A DNA stretch of 36,551 nt from positions 1-36,551 of the IMG/VR virus record IMGVR_UViG_3300025083_000102; one strand, given 5' to 3'. Position 1 is the stretch's first letter; each line of letters starts with the position of its first letter. Positions 9,801 through 18,490 of the stretch are shown one piece after another. The notes beneath the pieces are model-generated. The model made no database searches and was not told where the DNA came from. It was given only the letters and a program-made list of their open reading frames with translations. The DNA comes from a virus. The translations under genes were made by a program, and so were the position numbers.

Positions 9801-12800
9801 CATTGCAGTACGGGCATCCTGTAGCCAACGGGCTGATACATCAAATCCTTGTGTTTTGTAATATTCTCCCAGTCCAAGAATAAAGTTAAATAAATCTTGT
9901 CTCTTTAAAAATACATGACCATATGAATATTGTACAGTATTATTTTTATAATTATGGAATCGCTTGACATCCAAGTTTCCAATATCTATTTTACTAACAT
10001 GGCCGCCTTCACTAACTGGGTAAACTGTAAATGTTTTATCAGTATTATTATATCCAGATACACTATACCCAAAGTCGCCCTTTTGAATTTTTAAGCCAGA
10101 GTAGAATACACTCTTAATGGGTGTGCTTTTGGTTAGTACAATACTGTAGTCTTGATTTGGAAGTTCTACTGGTCCTTTTTGATAGCTGCTGTCCAACAAT
10201 ACAGTAATAATATTTTTGTCAGTGTATCCACCAATTGGTAACATTAGCTCACTTTTTAGGTTTCCAAAACTTTCAATCATATCATCTGGTGTGATATTAT
10301 AGATGCTTGCCCACTCCACAACTAAGTTGTTAAACCCTAGTATTACTGGGCGAACTAAATCTGTAAATCCACTGGCTGCTGCACCACTAGCACCAATTGG
10401 TCCGTTTATTGTAAGTGCAACATTATCTGTATATCCTGCAATTGCTGATCTAACACTAATGGCTTTAACTTCGCCGCCAGATACTCGCACTGCAAATTTA
10501 GTAGAACCAAATTTAGTATTACTAACAGCAACACTGGTACTATTATTGTACCCACTACCGGAAGTATCTACAACTACATTTGTAATTGTTCGTTTGTCAA
10601 CAGACTGTTGATGCATAAGTGTATTTTTTAAATTGCTTCTAAATCGCTGTGGTCCAATCACCCTCTGTGCATGCTTGGTATTAATAGTCCTGATTGTACT
10701 GAGATGATTAAGTCTATAAAAGTTTTCAAATACACGGAATGGTTTAAACAACATAGCTGATTCAGCCAATGCGAATGTAAAGAGGCTAGTTGCTCTCCAT
10801 GTGTTTTCAGTTGGTCCCCAGTCATTGAATTGGAAATCTTTAGTTTGTTCAATAGCTGTTGGGGTTGGAACCACACCGGCGGTTACTGGACTATTCAGTG
10901 TGCCACTGGTTGTAACTAGTGTATTATTATCCCAGTCGTATGCTGAGCGGTTAACTAATAAATCAGTATAACGAGTTGACAATGAAGGATCGCCAATTTC
11001 TCCAATTTTTAAACTTGCAATAAGTGCTGCACGTTTTGTAGGATCGGTCCAACTGTAATTAGCATCCCACCAACTTGGCTTACGATGGTGTCCAAGCATT
11101 CTCCACGGATGTGTATGTGGTCTTGCAGTACCAAAGTAGTAAGAATATAAACCTTTCCAGCCACCAATTTTAGGGCCAACACTACTATAGTTCCAAGTAA
11201 ACTCGTTGCCAGCATCATAATAATCAGCACTATTAAATCCTACTAGATTATTGTTAGTAGCGTATACATTGTACCAATCGTCAAGTATATCCTTCATATC
11301 AGTCCACTTATTACTTGTACTACGATTAGCATTTGGCAAGTTATCAGTAATTTGTTGCTGTAAATTATAATGTATATCAATCAGTCCAGCTACAATTCTT
11401 GTTTCAAGATCCAGTAAGCATGCAGTTATAATATCAAAATTAGTATCTGTCATATCATAGAATTCAGTACCTGTACATGAATGCACACTTCCATCATGGT
11501 TAAGTAATTTACCGTTTACAACTTCAACTGTGTACGGCTTAATTAAACCTAGTTTAACAGTACTTGGTGGAACGTAGCTATAATTATTAAAATCATACCA
11601 ACGTATTTCTAGTTCTGCTGGTGTTGCATTACTATCTAGTGTAGCGGCAGATGTTAGGGTAAGTTCGTCGATATCAAGTGTATAATCAATACCTCGCTGT
11701 AATGTGCGCCAAACATATGAACTACCATTATATTCTTTCAGATATACATAAACATGGTTATGACTTTCATTAAAATTATTGACCATATTAGTTGTATAGA
11801 ATATAGTAGTTGCATCAGTAATAGTTATAGTCTGCAATGATTCAGATTCATAATACACCATATCACTTTTACTATAGTTAAATGTAGTATTTTTACCAAC
11901 GTTGATATCATTTAGTGCTTGATCAACAATGCTACGAACAGTATCAGCTGATGTACTGGTATCCCATAATTGCTTTACCTTTGTTTTAAAGTATTCTTTA
12001 AAATTGTAGTAGTCATTACCAGTCTTGCGCAGTCCGTTAATAGGATTAGTATATGGATTGTTTAACAAGTAACTGAATTTTGTTGGACTAGCTACTTGCT
12101 GACGTATTGTACCGCCACTGCCACCTGGGGCTGATATCTTGTGTAGTGTATTTTCACCAAATGGGTCTCCACTAAATCCAATAGTATGTATTGCTTGATC
12201 TTTAAAGTGATGCAAAATATTACTAAAACTGATCGAACTTAAAACTTCGTTATTTGGATTGTATTTGAATAATGGAGCAGTATCAAATACATATTGTGTA
12301 GTATCAACATTATTAATGTTGACAACGTATTCTATTTCATACACATCATCTTTATTCGCTGGTGTTGTCATTGTAACAACGTTTCCAGAAACAGTATAAT
12401 CTGTAGTCTCTTTAATATTGTCACCATTTTTAAGTACAGTAAGTTGCTTATGATTGTTGTTATTAATAAAAATACGACCTGCAAATTTTGGTGTAGCAAC
12501 TGCGATGCCATTTGTCAAATACCCAGCGCCGCCATATGCTGCATAAGAATCTTCACTCATATAATAAGCTGTGGTATATGCATAGTTAGCACCAAATGTG
12601 ACAACCATATTATTGCCACTGGTAGTGACTGTAATGTTAGGGTCTAACGCACCATATGGATTAGTAATTCTAAAGTTTTGATTGGCGTTTGGTATTAGTA
12701 ATTTAAAAGTGTAGGCTACATCAGACTGTAATATTAGATCTGGATCAGTCTCACCGTATTCCACTGTGTCATGTATCATTTCGTTACTAATTCTGTAACC

Positions 12801-14633
12801 AGTTGCTCCAACTAAATCAGTAGTTTCTACCCAAAATACTGGGTTAAGTTCCAACTGATCACTAGCAAGTGTAAACTTGACAGTTTCATTTGCGCTTGCA
12901 ATATGTGTTTTAATCAGTGGAGTTCGTTGATTTCCACGTATCTGACTCCAACCGTTAATATAAGAAACGTTTACAATATCTTTTGCAAAGTAATATCCAG
13001 TAATATCTCTTGCATTAAGGTCTCCAATGTCAGTCTGATACCTTTTTACATTTAAGTTTAAAAAGAAGTTGATGTCGTTATTATTGTTTTGTGTGTTATA
13101 CTTTGGTGCAAATCCAAGTTCAGGATCTACAACGCCAGCAGTATTGTCTTCGTATCCAAAAAACTTATCACCAGCATAATCGTTATTTTGATATGTACTT
13201 AGTTTAAATCCATTTTCATCATACAATTCAAATAACGGATGATCACCACGACTTAACTTTTGCTGTCCATTAATCCAATTACTACCATCCCAGTATAATT
13301 CCAATCCAGGATATCCAGTAGCAGTTCCGGCTAAATCTGGTCCGTGTAATACAAGTACTTTATCTAATACAGTGTAACTATTGGGTGCATGAACTTGTGT
13401 AAAGGTGATACTAGTATCAACTCCACCTACTTGATATATTCCGTTACTGTATGCACCGCCATTTTTTACTAATACATAGTCATTATCAGCTAACCCAACT
13501 AGTGCATTTGTGTATGTACTCTGCCCAATTACACTAACACTGGGATCAACATCCACTAATATATGTTGAACGTTTCTAATTAATCGTTGTCCACTATTAT
13601 ATAGTTCAAGGTTATCTTCCCAACAAATAATTGGACGTTGTCCACGATTTTCTGTTGTGTTAAAATCAGTAATAACTAAGTTATTATATTCCACTGTGTT
13701 GCGGATTGCGTATATACTATACCATTGGTTTGCGCGACACCATGCATTTTGATCAACACTACTGCGATCTGCAACTACATATTCCTTTTCAGGATTTTTA
13801 TAATTACTATAATCCCATAAGTTACTGTCCCAACTGTCTAAATCCCAATCACTTGGCAAACGTGGAGTGTATGGCTGTACATGAAAAAACTGTATCTTAT
13901 CGTTTTCATCAATGTGTTCAACCAATTTAATATTGGACGTACCTATACCTTCAACCCAGTATGTGACGTCTACACGATAGTTTCCGCTTGTACTTGTTGC
14001 ATTAGCACCAGTAAAAATAACTCGCATTCCGTTCAATAACTCAAGAGTTTTTCCGTTTGTTAATGTAGGAGTTGTATAATTACTTAAACGTATAATATTG
14101 TCAATATCAATTGGATCAGTACTGGTTGGAACAATTACACATGGTGGAATGTCTTCCATTAGCCAATAGTAATTGGTATGATTAATAAACATATCAGTAT
14201 TAATGGGTAGGTCCAGTGTGTATCCAGTTTCATTTGCAAGTTGGTCTACTTGATCAGTATCACTGCCAACTTTTTTAAATAAATTTAGTACACTACTATA
14301 AGAAAGAGCTTCATCAGTAGCTCCTCCGTTTTTATGACTAATTCCTGGTGCTAACTGATTATTAAGTCTTTGTGCCGATGTTTCTGGATTAAACAAATCC
14401 TTTCCAGGTTTGTAATCTTTACCTTTAACACGCCCCCAATATGTATCTAGTGTTTCAGTACTGCCACTACTTAAAAGTTGATCAAGTGTAGTACTTAAAA
14501 ATCTACGATTGGTATCTGTTTGTAGAATACCTGGTAAGAAATCTGTAACATTTCTTTTACCAACAAAAATTTCATCTTCACCGCTTTGTGTAAAGTTTTG
14601 TAATTTTTTAGGATGTGCTGGATATTTTGACAT
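3870..14633 (-). CDS. Giant virion structural protein, baseplate, gp7 position
   Basis: A single uninterrupted frame of 3587 residues, about 30% of the window. It directly follows gp6, the place of baseplate-wedge gp7 in T4 (about 1030 residues), and is over three times longer. The N-terminal ~900 residues hold Trp/Tyr-rich segments such as DSNLWDYSNYK and DQNAWCRANQWYS, familiar from very large structural proteins of marine T4-like phages. The middle is modular: a GSGY-type repeat (~1344-1423), three LIIDG repeats (~2011-2111) and three flagellin-IN-like repeats (~2265-2478). The C-terminal ~700 residues are Trp-rich again. No catalytic motif was seen. AAGGA lies before the ATG, and the gene begins 11 bp after gp6. 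Likely a baseplate wedge or fibre-network scaffold; the gp7 link rests on position only. Confidence 0.75.
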   Translation of the reverse strand: MSKYPAHPKKLQNFTQSGEDEIFVGKRNVTDFLPGILQTDTNRRFLSTTLDQLLSSGSTETLDTYWGRVKGKDYKPGKDLFNPETSAQRLNNQLAPGISHKNGGATDEALSYSSVLNLFKKVGSDTDQVDQLANETGYTLDLPINTDMFINHTNYYWLMEDIPPCVIVPTSTDPIDIDNIIRLSNYTTPTLTNGKTLELLNGMRVIFTGANATSTSGNYRVDVTYWVEGIGTSNIKLVEHIDENDKIQFFHVQPYTPRLPSDWDLDSWDSNLWDYSNYKNPEKEYVVADRSSVDQNAWCRANQWYSIYAIRNTVEYNNLVITDFNTTENRGQRPIICWEDNLELYNSGQRLIRNVQHILVDVDPSVSVIGQSTYTNALVGLADNDYVLVKNGGAYSNGIYQVGGVDTSITFTQVHAPNSYTVLDKVLVLHGPDLAGTATGYPGLELYWDGSNWINGQQKLSRGDHPLFELYDENGFKLSTYQNNDYAGDKFFGYEDNTAGVVDPELGFAPKYNTQNNNNDINFFLNLNVKRYQTDIGDLNARDITGYYFAKDIVNVSYINGWSQIRGNQRTPLIKTHIASANETVKFTLASDQLELNPVFWVETTDLVGATGYRISNEMIHDTVEYGETDPDLILQSDVAYTFKLLIPNANQNFRITNPYGALDPNITVTTSGNNMVVTFGANYAYTTAYYMSEDSYAAYGGAGYLTNGIAVATPKFAGRIFINNNNHKQLTVLKNGDNIKETTDYTVSGNVVTMTTPANKDDVYEIEYVVNINNVDTTQYVFDTAPLFKYNPNNEVLSSISFSNILHHFKDQAIHTIGFSGDPFGENTLHKISAPGGSGGTIRQQVASPTKFSYLLNNPYTNPINGLRKTGNDYYNFKEYFKTKVKQLWDTSTSADTVRSIVDQALNDINVGKNTTFNYSKSDMVYYESESLQTITITDATTIFYTTNMVNNFNESHNHVYVYLKEYNGSSYVWRTLQRGIDYTLDIDELTLTSAATLDSNATPAELEIRWYDFNNYSYVPPSTVKLGLIKPYTVEVVNGKLLNHDGSVHSCTGTEFYDMTDTNFDIITACLLDLETRIVAGLIDIHYNLQQQITDNLPNANRSTSNKWTDMKDILDDWYNVYATNNNLVGFNSADYYDAGNEFTWNYSSVGPKIGGWKGLYSYYFGTARPHTHPWRMLGHHRKPSWWDANYSWTDPTKRAALIASLKIGEIGDPSLSTRYTDLLVNRSAYDWDNNTLVTTSGTLNSPVTAGVVPTPTAIEQTKDFQFNDWGPTENTWRATSLFTFALAESAMLFKPFRVFENFYRLNHLSTIRTINTKHAQRVIGPQRFRSNLKNTLMHQQSVDKRTITNVVVDTSGSGYNNSTSVAVSNTKFGSTKFAVRVSGGEVKAISVRSAIAGYTDNVALTINGPIGASGAAASGFTDLVRPVILGFNNLVVEWASIYNITPDDMIESFGNLKSELMLPIGGYTDKNIITVLLDSSYQKGPVELPNQDYSIVLTKSTPIKSVFYSGLKIQKGDFGYSVSGYNNTDKTFTVYPVSEGGHVSKIDIGNLDVKRFHNYKNNTVQYSYGHVFLKRQDLFNFILGLGEYYKTQGFDVSARWLQDARTAMEWSLTESPAPLYVNGVLNTLEFTQGPVGYVDYIGYNYDGTANIINSDNKQIKPSQMLVLRNDTTTEFSLKDTKKEIFGLSVNIVEYEHIITLNNLSQFNDITHDPVTGISHTRVKLEGERTRNWNGRIEAPGYLVKTDGIISNLETSIREVERDNINSDSKTLNLSTRQTARFNTGYIEGSYLSNTFIEDNAGYNFSKGLRKMKGTTIAVDAFMRNQNLFGTNQSHDIYEEWMVRLGDYGDTQKRNPIEIQLDSDLIKTNPQAIRFNENYVSDDAGDLIIDYHSGSTGLITGDLTTPFEVLPPEYQNSSSISANKKFASHLPLAGLPLASEAEHKLKSIDDISSAYSILADYARLPNWSSVVAYKTGDIVRKAGKVYQLSIATTGLSSISNNITARATVLYPSVPSGETLIIDGTTITFSKTSTTTTYDTINIDGTINNPTAPNNSTLIIDGSTVVLDKTVSTINYAPIVVTGTVGNPTVTGNVGEGLLIDGVFVDLVQNTSITTNISALSALEQGFSPAFITNASENTVAVARINALEDLRVAYTAIEGTSAWTTWIGNYYTGTYVNSGLNIPFLSTEISSANAGYSTEMTNLLQNDVDIINACTNQSYTTSSLPTTGDTTTSVNAIASGTYIDDFATFVKIGGNILTGSTVATVNTTVPRIFDIDEIITEIQSSLTSAGNSTITPSKNSSNQLVITKVASAGDSSLTIGSAGSNTEVGFSTNSQVYNSQTSTVVSGGTLTLSEIVQEINEASLTGISASANGTQLRIQSVNQSIVIGAGTANTNVGINIGTTNATSSVTTSPTDSQIYDIVDQINSTAISGITASNINNNLVLTSTNDTLVIGSGTANASIGLSAGTTTASTTVTNTFNTSDWNQIEDPANAKLSTWVLDNIGITTTDYSRSVGYNVYQTFDYDFEIDEICAGNETGDDALIKLSVNHNLSTGDYVVIMNSTCTPSVDGIHQVTRVDAPTYFYIDKYIETQGTGGKLLALRPTKFNTNIELTNTLTNVKYYNNNKGWRVGMLAYVDNVIEGGISTELGAVYQAVQGTNGIEFEKLRDQAKRTDNTKIKNAILYDTNKQSTVHTFEVFHPLAGIIPGVVDTELTYKINFDSANYTNTTDASYSITDTNYWDEQHVGETWWDLSRAVYYDYEQGDLVYKQSWWATLFPTSSIDIYEWTKSTVAPDEYENEVRAGTIVDGIQLSGVPYTRDGEYGEAVYYWTELTEYNVSSEQEETFYYFWVKNKTTKTGENRQFTTTQLTNILQDPGAFGYNWVASVGSSTNPSQQNSILVSNLETFINNGEAALQLNFTNSDIDLHREYVLLAENDPATVIPQWLHMGLRDSIASFDKNTVTETYVVWNNAITYTQGELVQSSDGNFYRASTSNTNNDPITDNGNTWSQIFNSIVKPDTTAIDVNQLTVEFPQPNPVPDFNLHPLAQYGNMIRPRQSWVKYLPEARRVLVDKLNRQLIKINLIDTVKDWDKVLNSIITVGQHNYKINDYWVYVDWMVDGFIIGQDTDRTVLLRSELALVPGVAGETARVLQSRPNEKVRREQVYRFNGSTWELQFKEKATIQFRDLLWDYNKEDFGWDTGTWDFTLWDHDPGSMLGEILDTLRFDIFVGQYQPLYADMWFTMLNYINSEQNNVDWAFKSTYIKAVIKHSLTKNTKLFELDRIDDVIDYINDVKPFHTKMRNLYTQRDHIDNVKITATEHTRGMVITEKLNAHTNTGFDGVLLEGGANWAIGTNTDASLFTTQELASGADISSTTLTVDASNISIDGSDSEFTDIYATQGFLHPQYAGHGTELYPAYFDEALELRVTTNTSGSTEDANSKRFRMFVDSNRDTEAVVINTNTTLSSDITATSTSIPVTSGSVLYNKTLYTATPDQLGAVWIGNERITYTHIENDTLINCTRGTGGTSITAHSNGDTVYEAGPPVRIPTLNELEDYGQQLRPAFNDFGKSITDASSVSSEAKFVYDNG
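7205..7826 (-). repeat. Three tandem repeats resembling the flagellin IN motif
   Basis: Inside the giant protein, three units of about 60-75 residues each run: I-x-x-I-x-x-x-I-N-like helix, ITAS-type strand, LVLTS/LRIQS-type strand, then LVIGSGTAN-x-x-x-G. Examples are IVQEINEASLTGISAS and IYDIVDQINSTAISGI. The order (helix ending in IN, then G-I-x-A-S, then L-x-I-x-S) is that of the flagellin hook IN motif. Similarity was judged by eye. Confidence 0.6.
8300..8600 (-). repeat. Three tandem LIIDG repeats in the giant protein
   Basis: Three units of about 30-40 residues share the core L-(I/L)-I-D-G-x-x-(V/I)-x-(L/F) followed by a Thr-rich linker: ETLIIDGTTITF, STLIIDGSTVVL, and GLLIDGVFVDL. 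They sit just before the flagellin-IN-like repeats and probably form repeated beta hairpins. Confidence 0.6.
10365..10600 (-). repeat. GSGY-type beta repeat in the giant protein
   Basis: Encodes a two-unit repeat (residues about 1344-1423) with the pattern GSGY...V..........GG.V.AI.V....AGYT..V.L.I.GP.GA.GAA. The same pattern occurs in gp6 next door, suggesting exchange of a domain between two baseplate genes. Confidence 0.5.
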
Positions 14634-14644
14634 TTATTTTTTCC

Positions 14645-17600
14645 TTAGGCCACTGTACTTGTTCTTAAATTTGCACCAGTAAAGCTGGTAACTATCTTAA
14701 TACTGTTTAAATCAATATCAGGTATAAAGACTTCATCGCTGTTTGGAGTAACTTGGAATAAGTTACCAAACGCACTGTCTTCCTGTATAGGCACAATAAC
14801 AATACTACTCATGATACCCAACAACTGGTTGTGTACATATGCACTTAATTCAGTAAAGAAGAACGTTTCACCAAATTCCCAATTGTCTATATCAAAAAAT
14901 GATGTAATAGCTGCAAGTACTCGGTTTTTAATTTCAGTATCTGTTAGTGTTGTACCGGCTACCTTAACTACACGAAAGTTTGCCTGCAAACTAGTATCTG
15001 CTGTCTCACCAAACAGTGGTTTATATTTTGCACTGCGATATATTAAACTATCACTGATACTTTTCTTATTTTCAATACTAGAAAATTGTGTTTTTAGTTC
15101 ATCACTAGTGGGCGGTTTTGGTAGTCCATCTTCAGTTCTATCATTACTTAACCAGTTTCGGTATGCTAGATCGTATGCGTTAGTTAACACATACGTATCA
15201 ATAATGTTACTAATACTTGGATCAATTCGTTGTTCACTATCCGCAATTCGCTTCCACTGGAATACAAGATCTTTACGTCCACTAAGTGTGCCAGTACTGG
15301 CAGTTGGATCAATAACAGTATAATCAAATCCGTATTCAGTAATTATTTTTGTTTCAACTGTATCAGTACCAACTAAATCCTGAAATGCTAGTGGGTCGTC
15401 TGGATACAAATCATTTTCTAGACTGCTGATAGTTGCAATAATTTTATGATCATCACTGTGTCCATCTCGCTCACTGTAATACTTGTAACCATAGAAATTA
15501 ATGTCACTACCCAAACTGTATGGACTATTGCCGCTACGGCTGTTTGTTTTAAAGATACGTATTTTATCACGAGCTGGTTTATTTGTTTCAAAATCAAATT
15601 TTATATTGCTGTTCTGGTTATAAAATCTAACGTCACTTGTACTACCAAAAATAATACGGAAACGTCTAGTAACCATAACCCACCTGTCACTACTATAACT
15701 AATTTTTACAATCCAGCTGTTGTCTAGATTGTTTCCTGTTGTATTTCCAGCATATGTAGTATTGTAATTTGTTGTTGAATTAGCTGAGTCTGGTGCTACG
15801 TTATTTGTAGTTACCACTTTCCATTCACTATTGTCGCTGTCAAATCTTAACCCAAAAGTGTTTTTAAGGGTTAACTGCTCAACTATTGCTGATTTTTCAC
15901 CAGCACTAAATTGAGTGTTGTATGCTGGGAAAATACGACTAACACGTGCTGCGTTAGGCACCGGTTTATTTAATACTATTGCGCCGGCTCCGGCACTATC
16001 ACGTCCAATTGGAGTACCAGTGATATCATCAATACCAAGACCGTCCTCTGTAATTTTAGTAACTCTTGCCCATATTTTTTCTGCACTGGTTGCAGTTGCA
16101 GTAGCAGAAGCACTTGTTCCACCGCCCCCAGTTATTTCAACTGTTACTGGGTTTGTGTATCCTTGTCCGCCATTTATAATAGTAATACTGGTTACCGATC
16201 CTGCTGTAATTACTGCATTGGCAGTAGCACCTGAACCTGTTCCTTTAAATGTTACAGTGGGTGTACTGGTGTAACCACTACCACCATTGGTTATTGTAAG
16301 TGTTGTTCCTGTTACACCCAAACTTCCACTGTTGTATGGACTTTCAATAAATTCTACAATACTGCCTAATTTAATTTCCTTAACTGCGGTGCTTGAGCTT
16401 TTGCCTACACGCTCCACAATACTATTACGTGTTATATAACCAGAGGAACTGCCTACTTTGTTCCACTGAAAACTTGCAGTGTTACTGCTAAACGCTACAC
16501 TAACTGGACTATACTTTTGATAGAATAAGTTAATAGTTTCTGGATTACTAATTAAATTACTAATATACTGATCAAAAATTTGTTCTTCAGTTAAGTTAGT
16601 TGGTAAACTCAATGTAGTTCTGTTTAGTGTGTTTTCACTATATACATATCCGTCATCAGCAACTATACTAACATTTTGGTATTGTGCTGTGGGGTCGTTT
16701 ATGTCAATGAATCTGCTGTGTCCACTATGTGTACGATTTATACTTTTAATTTTACGGATATTATCTCCAACTGTCAGTGGAAATACACTGTAGTCTTGTG
16801 CTGTAACCATACGATCCTGTGCCGCAAATACACGCCCACTGTTTGTTTTGATACTAGTAACACTTTCACGACTACTGGAATTATTTGTTGCTTCTTGCAT
16901 TTCAGCAGTAAAGCTAGCAGTGTACTCATTGTTATCACTAGCAGTATATGTAAAGCTAAAATTTACTGTACCAACATCGTCAGTGTTCAAGGTGTAACTG
17001 TTGTTTAAACTTGTGCGATACCAGATACGCAAAATGCCACGTGGTACGTCAGCAAACACACCATCACCAAAATTTACACTAATTGTATCGTTGTCTTGCG
17101 TTTTAACACTATACAGTGTTCTTATTTTATTTTGAATTGCACTAAAAATTGCACTAACACCAAAGGTAGTATCTGTTTTAGTCCAGTTAGCCAATACTTG
17201 ACCGTCTGCATCAACATTTTGAACCCATACGTCTTGATTGTTAATATTTGTTTCGTTAATTGCAATACTTAGGTTACTTATAGCACTGTCAGCAGTATAG
17301 TCAGTGTACTGTAGTGTACCTTGTTTAAATCCAACAAAGAATCCAGTATTTGCACTAGCAATGCCTTGGTTGTCATTTTTATATATAAAGTTAAAACTAG
17401 AATCTGGAGTTGGGTTAGGTTCTCCTAGAACATCATCTGCATCAATATACTGGTTAACTATTTCAAACGATTCATTTTTTCCGTTTACTTTTGCTTGAAA
17501 CGGAAACACAATGCCCTGGTTGTCTGCAATGTTTGTATTGTACACATCTGTTTTAATACCGCTAATTGTTTTACTGGCACTTGGCTTACCAAATCGGTTT

Positions 17601-18100
17601 GTGCTGGCAAAAATTTCATTCATTATTAAAATAAAGTTTTGATAACTGTTTGAATCTAAATCATTGACAAAATCGATTTCCTTGCTTTTTAAACTTGTAC
17701 CACTTACATCATATACATTTTGTGTAGTTTTTACGGAAGTAATTTTTAGCACCCCACGAGATGCTAACGCTCTAGCTGGATTGTATCCCAAAAAGTCTGC
17801 AATACGCAAAACGCTGGCACGGCGCTCTGCTGTACTTAAAAAGTTTTCTCTACTTGCTAGGTCCACACGGAACGCTAAATTGTGTCCCATAAATGCAATC
17901 ATTTCAAGTAGTGCTACAAATTCACTTGAACTAATCCAGTCATTATAGTTTTCTGGATAATTGTCTCTAATATAATCAACCATTGCACTACGAATCGTAT
18001 CGTAATCATATGCCTGGAAGTTTGCCTGTGCAAAACTGTCGTAGACTACTGTAAAGTCTTCAGCAGCAAACAGGTTTCTTTGTCTAATACTCTGTGCCAT
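14645..18100 (-). CDS. 6: Baseplate wedge protein gp6, enlarged
   Basis: A 1151-residue protein. The N-terminal region (FTVVYDSFAQANFQAYDY, then SSEFVALLEMIAFMGHNLAFRVDLASRENFL and RADFLGY-type segment) is a clear match in style to T4 gp6 and the baseplate J family: the helix-rich module that dimerises to form the wedge ring. The C-terminal ~130 residues (ITSFFDIDNWEFGETFFFTELSAYVHN) are the usual gp6/gpJ end domain. T4 gp6 is about 660 residues, so ~500 residues are added. Part of the excess is a GSGYT-type beta repeat at ~595-672. The ATG at 18100 shares one base with the gp25 stop (TAATG), so translation is probably coupled. gp6 binds gp25 and gp53 in the wedge, which fits the neighbours. 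Confidence 0.9.
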   Translation of the reverse strand: MAQSIRQRNLFAAEDFTVVYDSFAQANFQAYDYDTIRSAMVDYIRDNYPENYNDWISSSEFVALLEMIAFMGHNLAFRVDLASRENFLSTAERRASVLRIADFLGYNPARALASRGVLKITSVKTTQNVYDVSGTSLKSKEIDFVNDLDSNSYQNFILIMNEIFASTNRFGKPSASKTISGIKTDVYNTNIADNQGIVFPFQAKVNGKNESFEIVNQYIDADDVLGEPNPTPDSSFNFIYKNDNQGIASANTGFFVGFKQGTLQYTDYTADSAISNLSIAINETNINNQDVWVQNVDADGQVLANWTKTDTTFGVSAIFSAIQNKIRTLYSVKTQDNDTISVNFGDGVFADVPRGILRIWYRTSLNNSYTLNTDDVGTVNFSFTYTASDNNEYTASFTAEMQEATNNSSSRESVTSIKTNSGRVFAAQDRMVTAQDYSVFPLTVGDNIRKIKSINRTHSGHSRFIDINDPTAQYQNVSIVADDGYVYSENTLNRTTLSLPTNLTEEQIFDQYISNLISNPETINLFYQKYSPVSVAFSSNTASFQWNKVGSSSGYITRNSIVERVGKSSSTAVKEIKLGSIVEFIESPYNSGSLGVTGTTLTITNGGSGYTSTPTVTFKGTGSGATANAVITAGSVTSITIINGGQGYTNPVTVEITGGGGTSASATATATSAEKIWARVTKITEDGLGIDDITGTPIGRDSAGAGAIVLNKPVPNAARVSRIFPAYNTQFSAGEKSAIVEQLTLKNTFGLRFDSDNSEWKVVTTNNVAPDSANSTTNYNTTYAGNTTGNNLDNSWIVKISYSSDRWVMVTRRFRIIFGSTSDVRFYNQNSNIKFDFETNKPARDKIRIFKTNSRSGNSPYSLGSDINFYGYKYYSERDGHSDDHKIIATISSLENDLYPDDPLAFQDLVGTDTVETKIITEYGFDYTVIDPTASTGTLSGRKDLVFQWKRIADSEQRIDPSISNIIDTYVLTNAYDLAYRNWLSNDRTEDGLPKPPTSDELKTQFSSIENKKSISDSLIYRSAKYKPLFGETADTSLQANFRVVKVAGTTLTDTEIKNRVLAAITSFFDIDNWEFGETFFFTELSAYVHNQLLGIMSSIVIVPIQEDSAFGNLFQVTPNSDEVFIPDIDLNSIKIVTSFTGANLRTSTVA
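16085..16315 (-). repeat. GSGYT-type double repeat inside gp6
   Basis: Encodes two successive units (residues about 595-672): NGGSGYTSTPTVTFKGTGSG and NGGQGYTNPVTVEITGGGG, each followed by an Ala/Thr-rich strand. It is an internal duplication and resembles the repeat in the giant protein at 10365-10600. Confidence 0.65.
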
Positions 18101-18474
18101 TATAAGTTCTCTTCTTCCGTTTCAGCTGTAAATTGCAAATACAATTCATCCACTGTCGCTGTATCTTTGTATGTTAAATTAACCACACATGTGATACTGT
18201 GTACCCCTACCTGTACATCTAAGTTGTTCAATATCCATCGTGGATCATTGTCAATAATATCTCTTACATCATCTTCTACTAAGTCAATAACAAGATCATC
18301 CAGTGGTTCAAACACCAAATCTGGTAGTACACTACCAAATTCAGGCTGACCAAGTCTCTCGCCTTTTCTTGTGTAGAAATGATTGAGTAAATCACGCTTT
18401 GCTAGTGCAATGTCTTCCAATACAACATTACCAAAACGTACATCTACTGTGCTATAACCTTTAAATATCGCCAT
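18100..18474 (-). CDS. 25: Baseplate wedge protein gp25
   Basis: A 124-residue protein of the GPW/gp25 family, at the usual length (T4 gp25 is 132 residues). Seen: the N-terminal VDVRFGNVVLEDIALAKRDLLNHFYTRKGER, then LGQPEFGSVLPDLVFEPLDD, the family's conserved core with the E-P of the EPR-like loop, then the acidic helix and a beta C-terminus. gp25 forms part of the wedge core with gp6 and gp53 and helps start sheath assembly. It overlaps gp6 by one base and starts 16 bp after the HNH gene. No strong ribosome binding site is visible. A TATAAATA box lies only 6 bp before the ATG. Confidence 0.92.
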   Translation of the reverse strand: MAIFKGYSTVDVRFGNVVLEDIALAKRDLLNHFYTRKGERLGQPEFGSVLPDLVFEPLDDLVIDLVEDDVRDIIDNDPRWILNNLDVQVGVHSITCVVNLTYKDTATVDELYLQFTAETEEENL

Positions 18475-18479
18475 ACTAC

Positions 18480-18487
18480 TATTTATA
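18480..18487 (-). promoter_or_regulatory. TATAAATA box immediately before gp25
   Basis: An exact late-promoter octamer on the minus strand whose near edge is 5 bp from the gp25 ATG (18474). If used, transcription would begin at or just inside the start codon, giving a leaderless mRNA. It may instead serve the gp6 cistron, or be a chance match in AT-rich DNA. Confidence 0.4.
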
Positions 18488-18490
18488 ACT

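Noticed and set aside
14811-15323. 170-residue plus-strand frame opposite gp6
   Set aside because: Lies wholly within a well-supported gene, with no recognisable domain or start signal.
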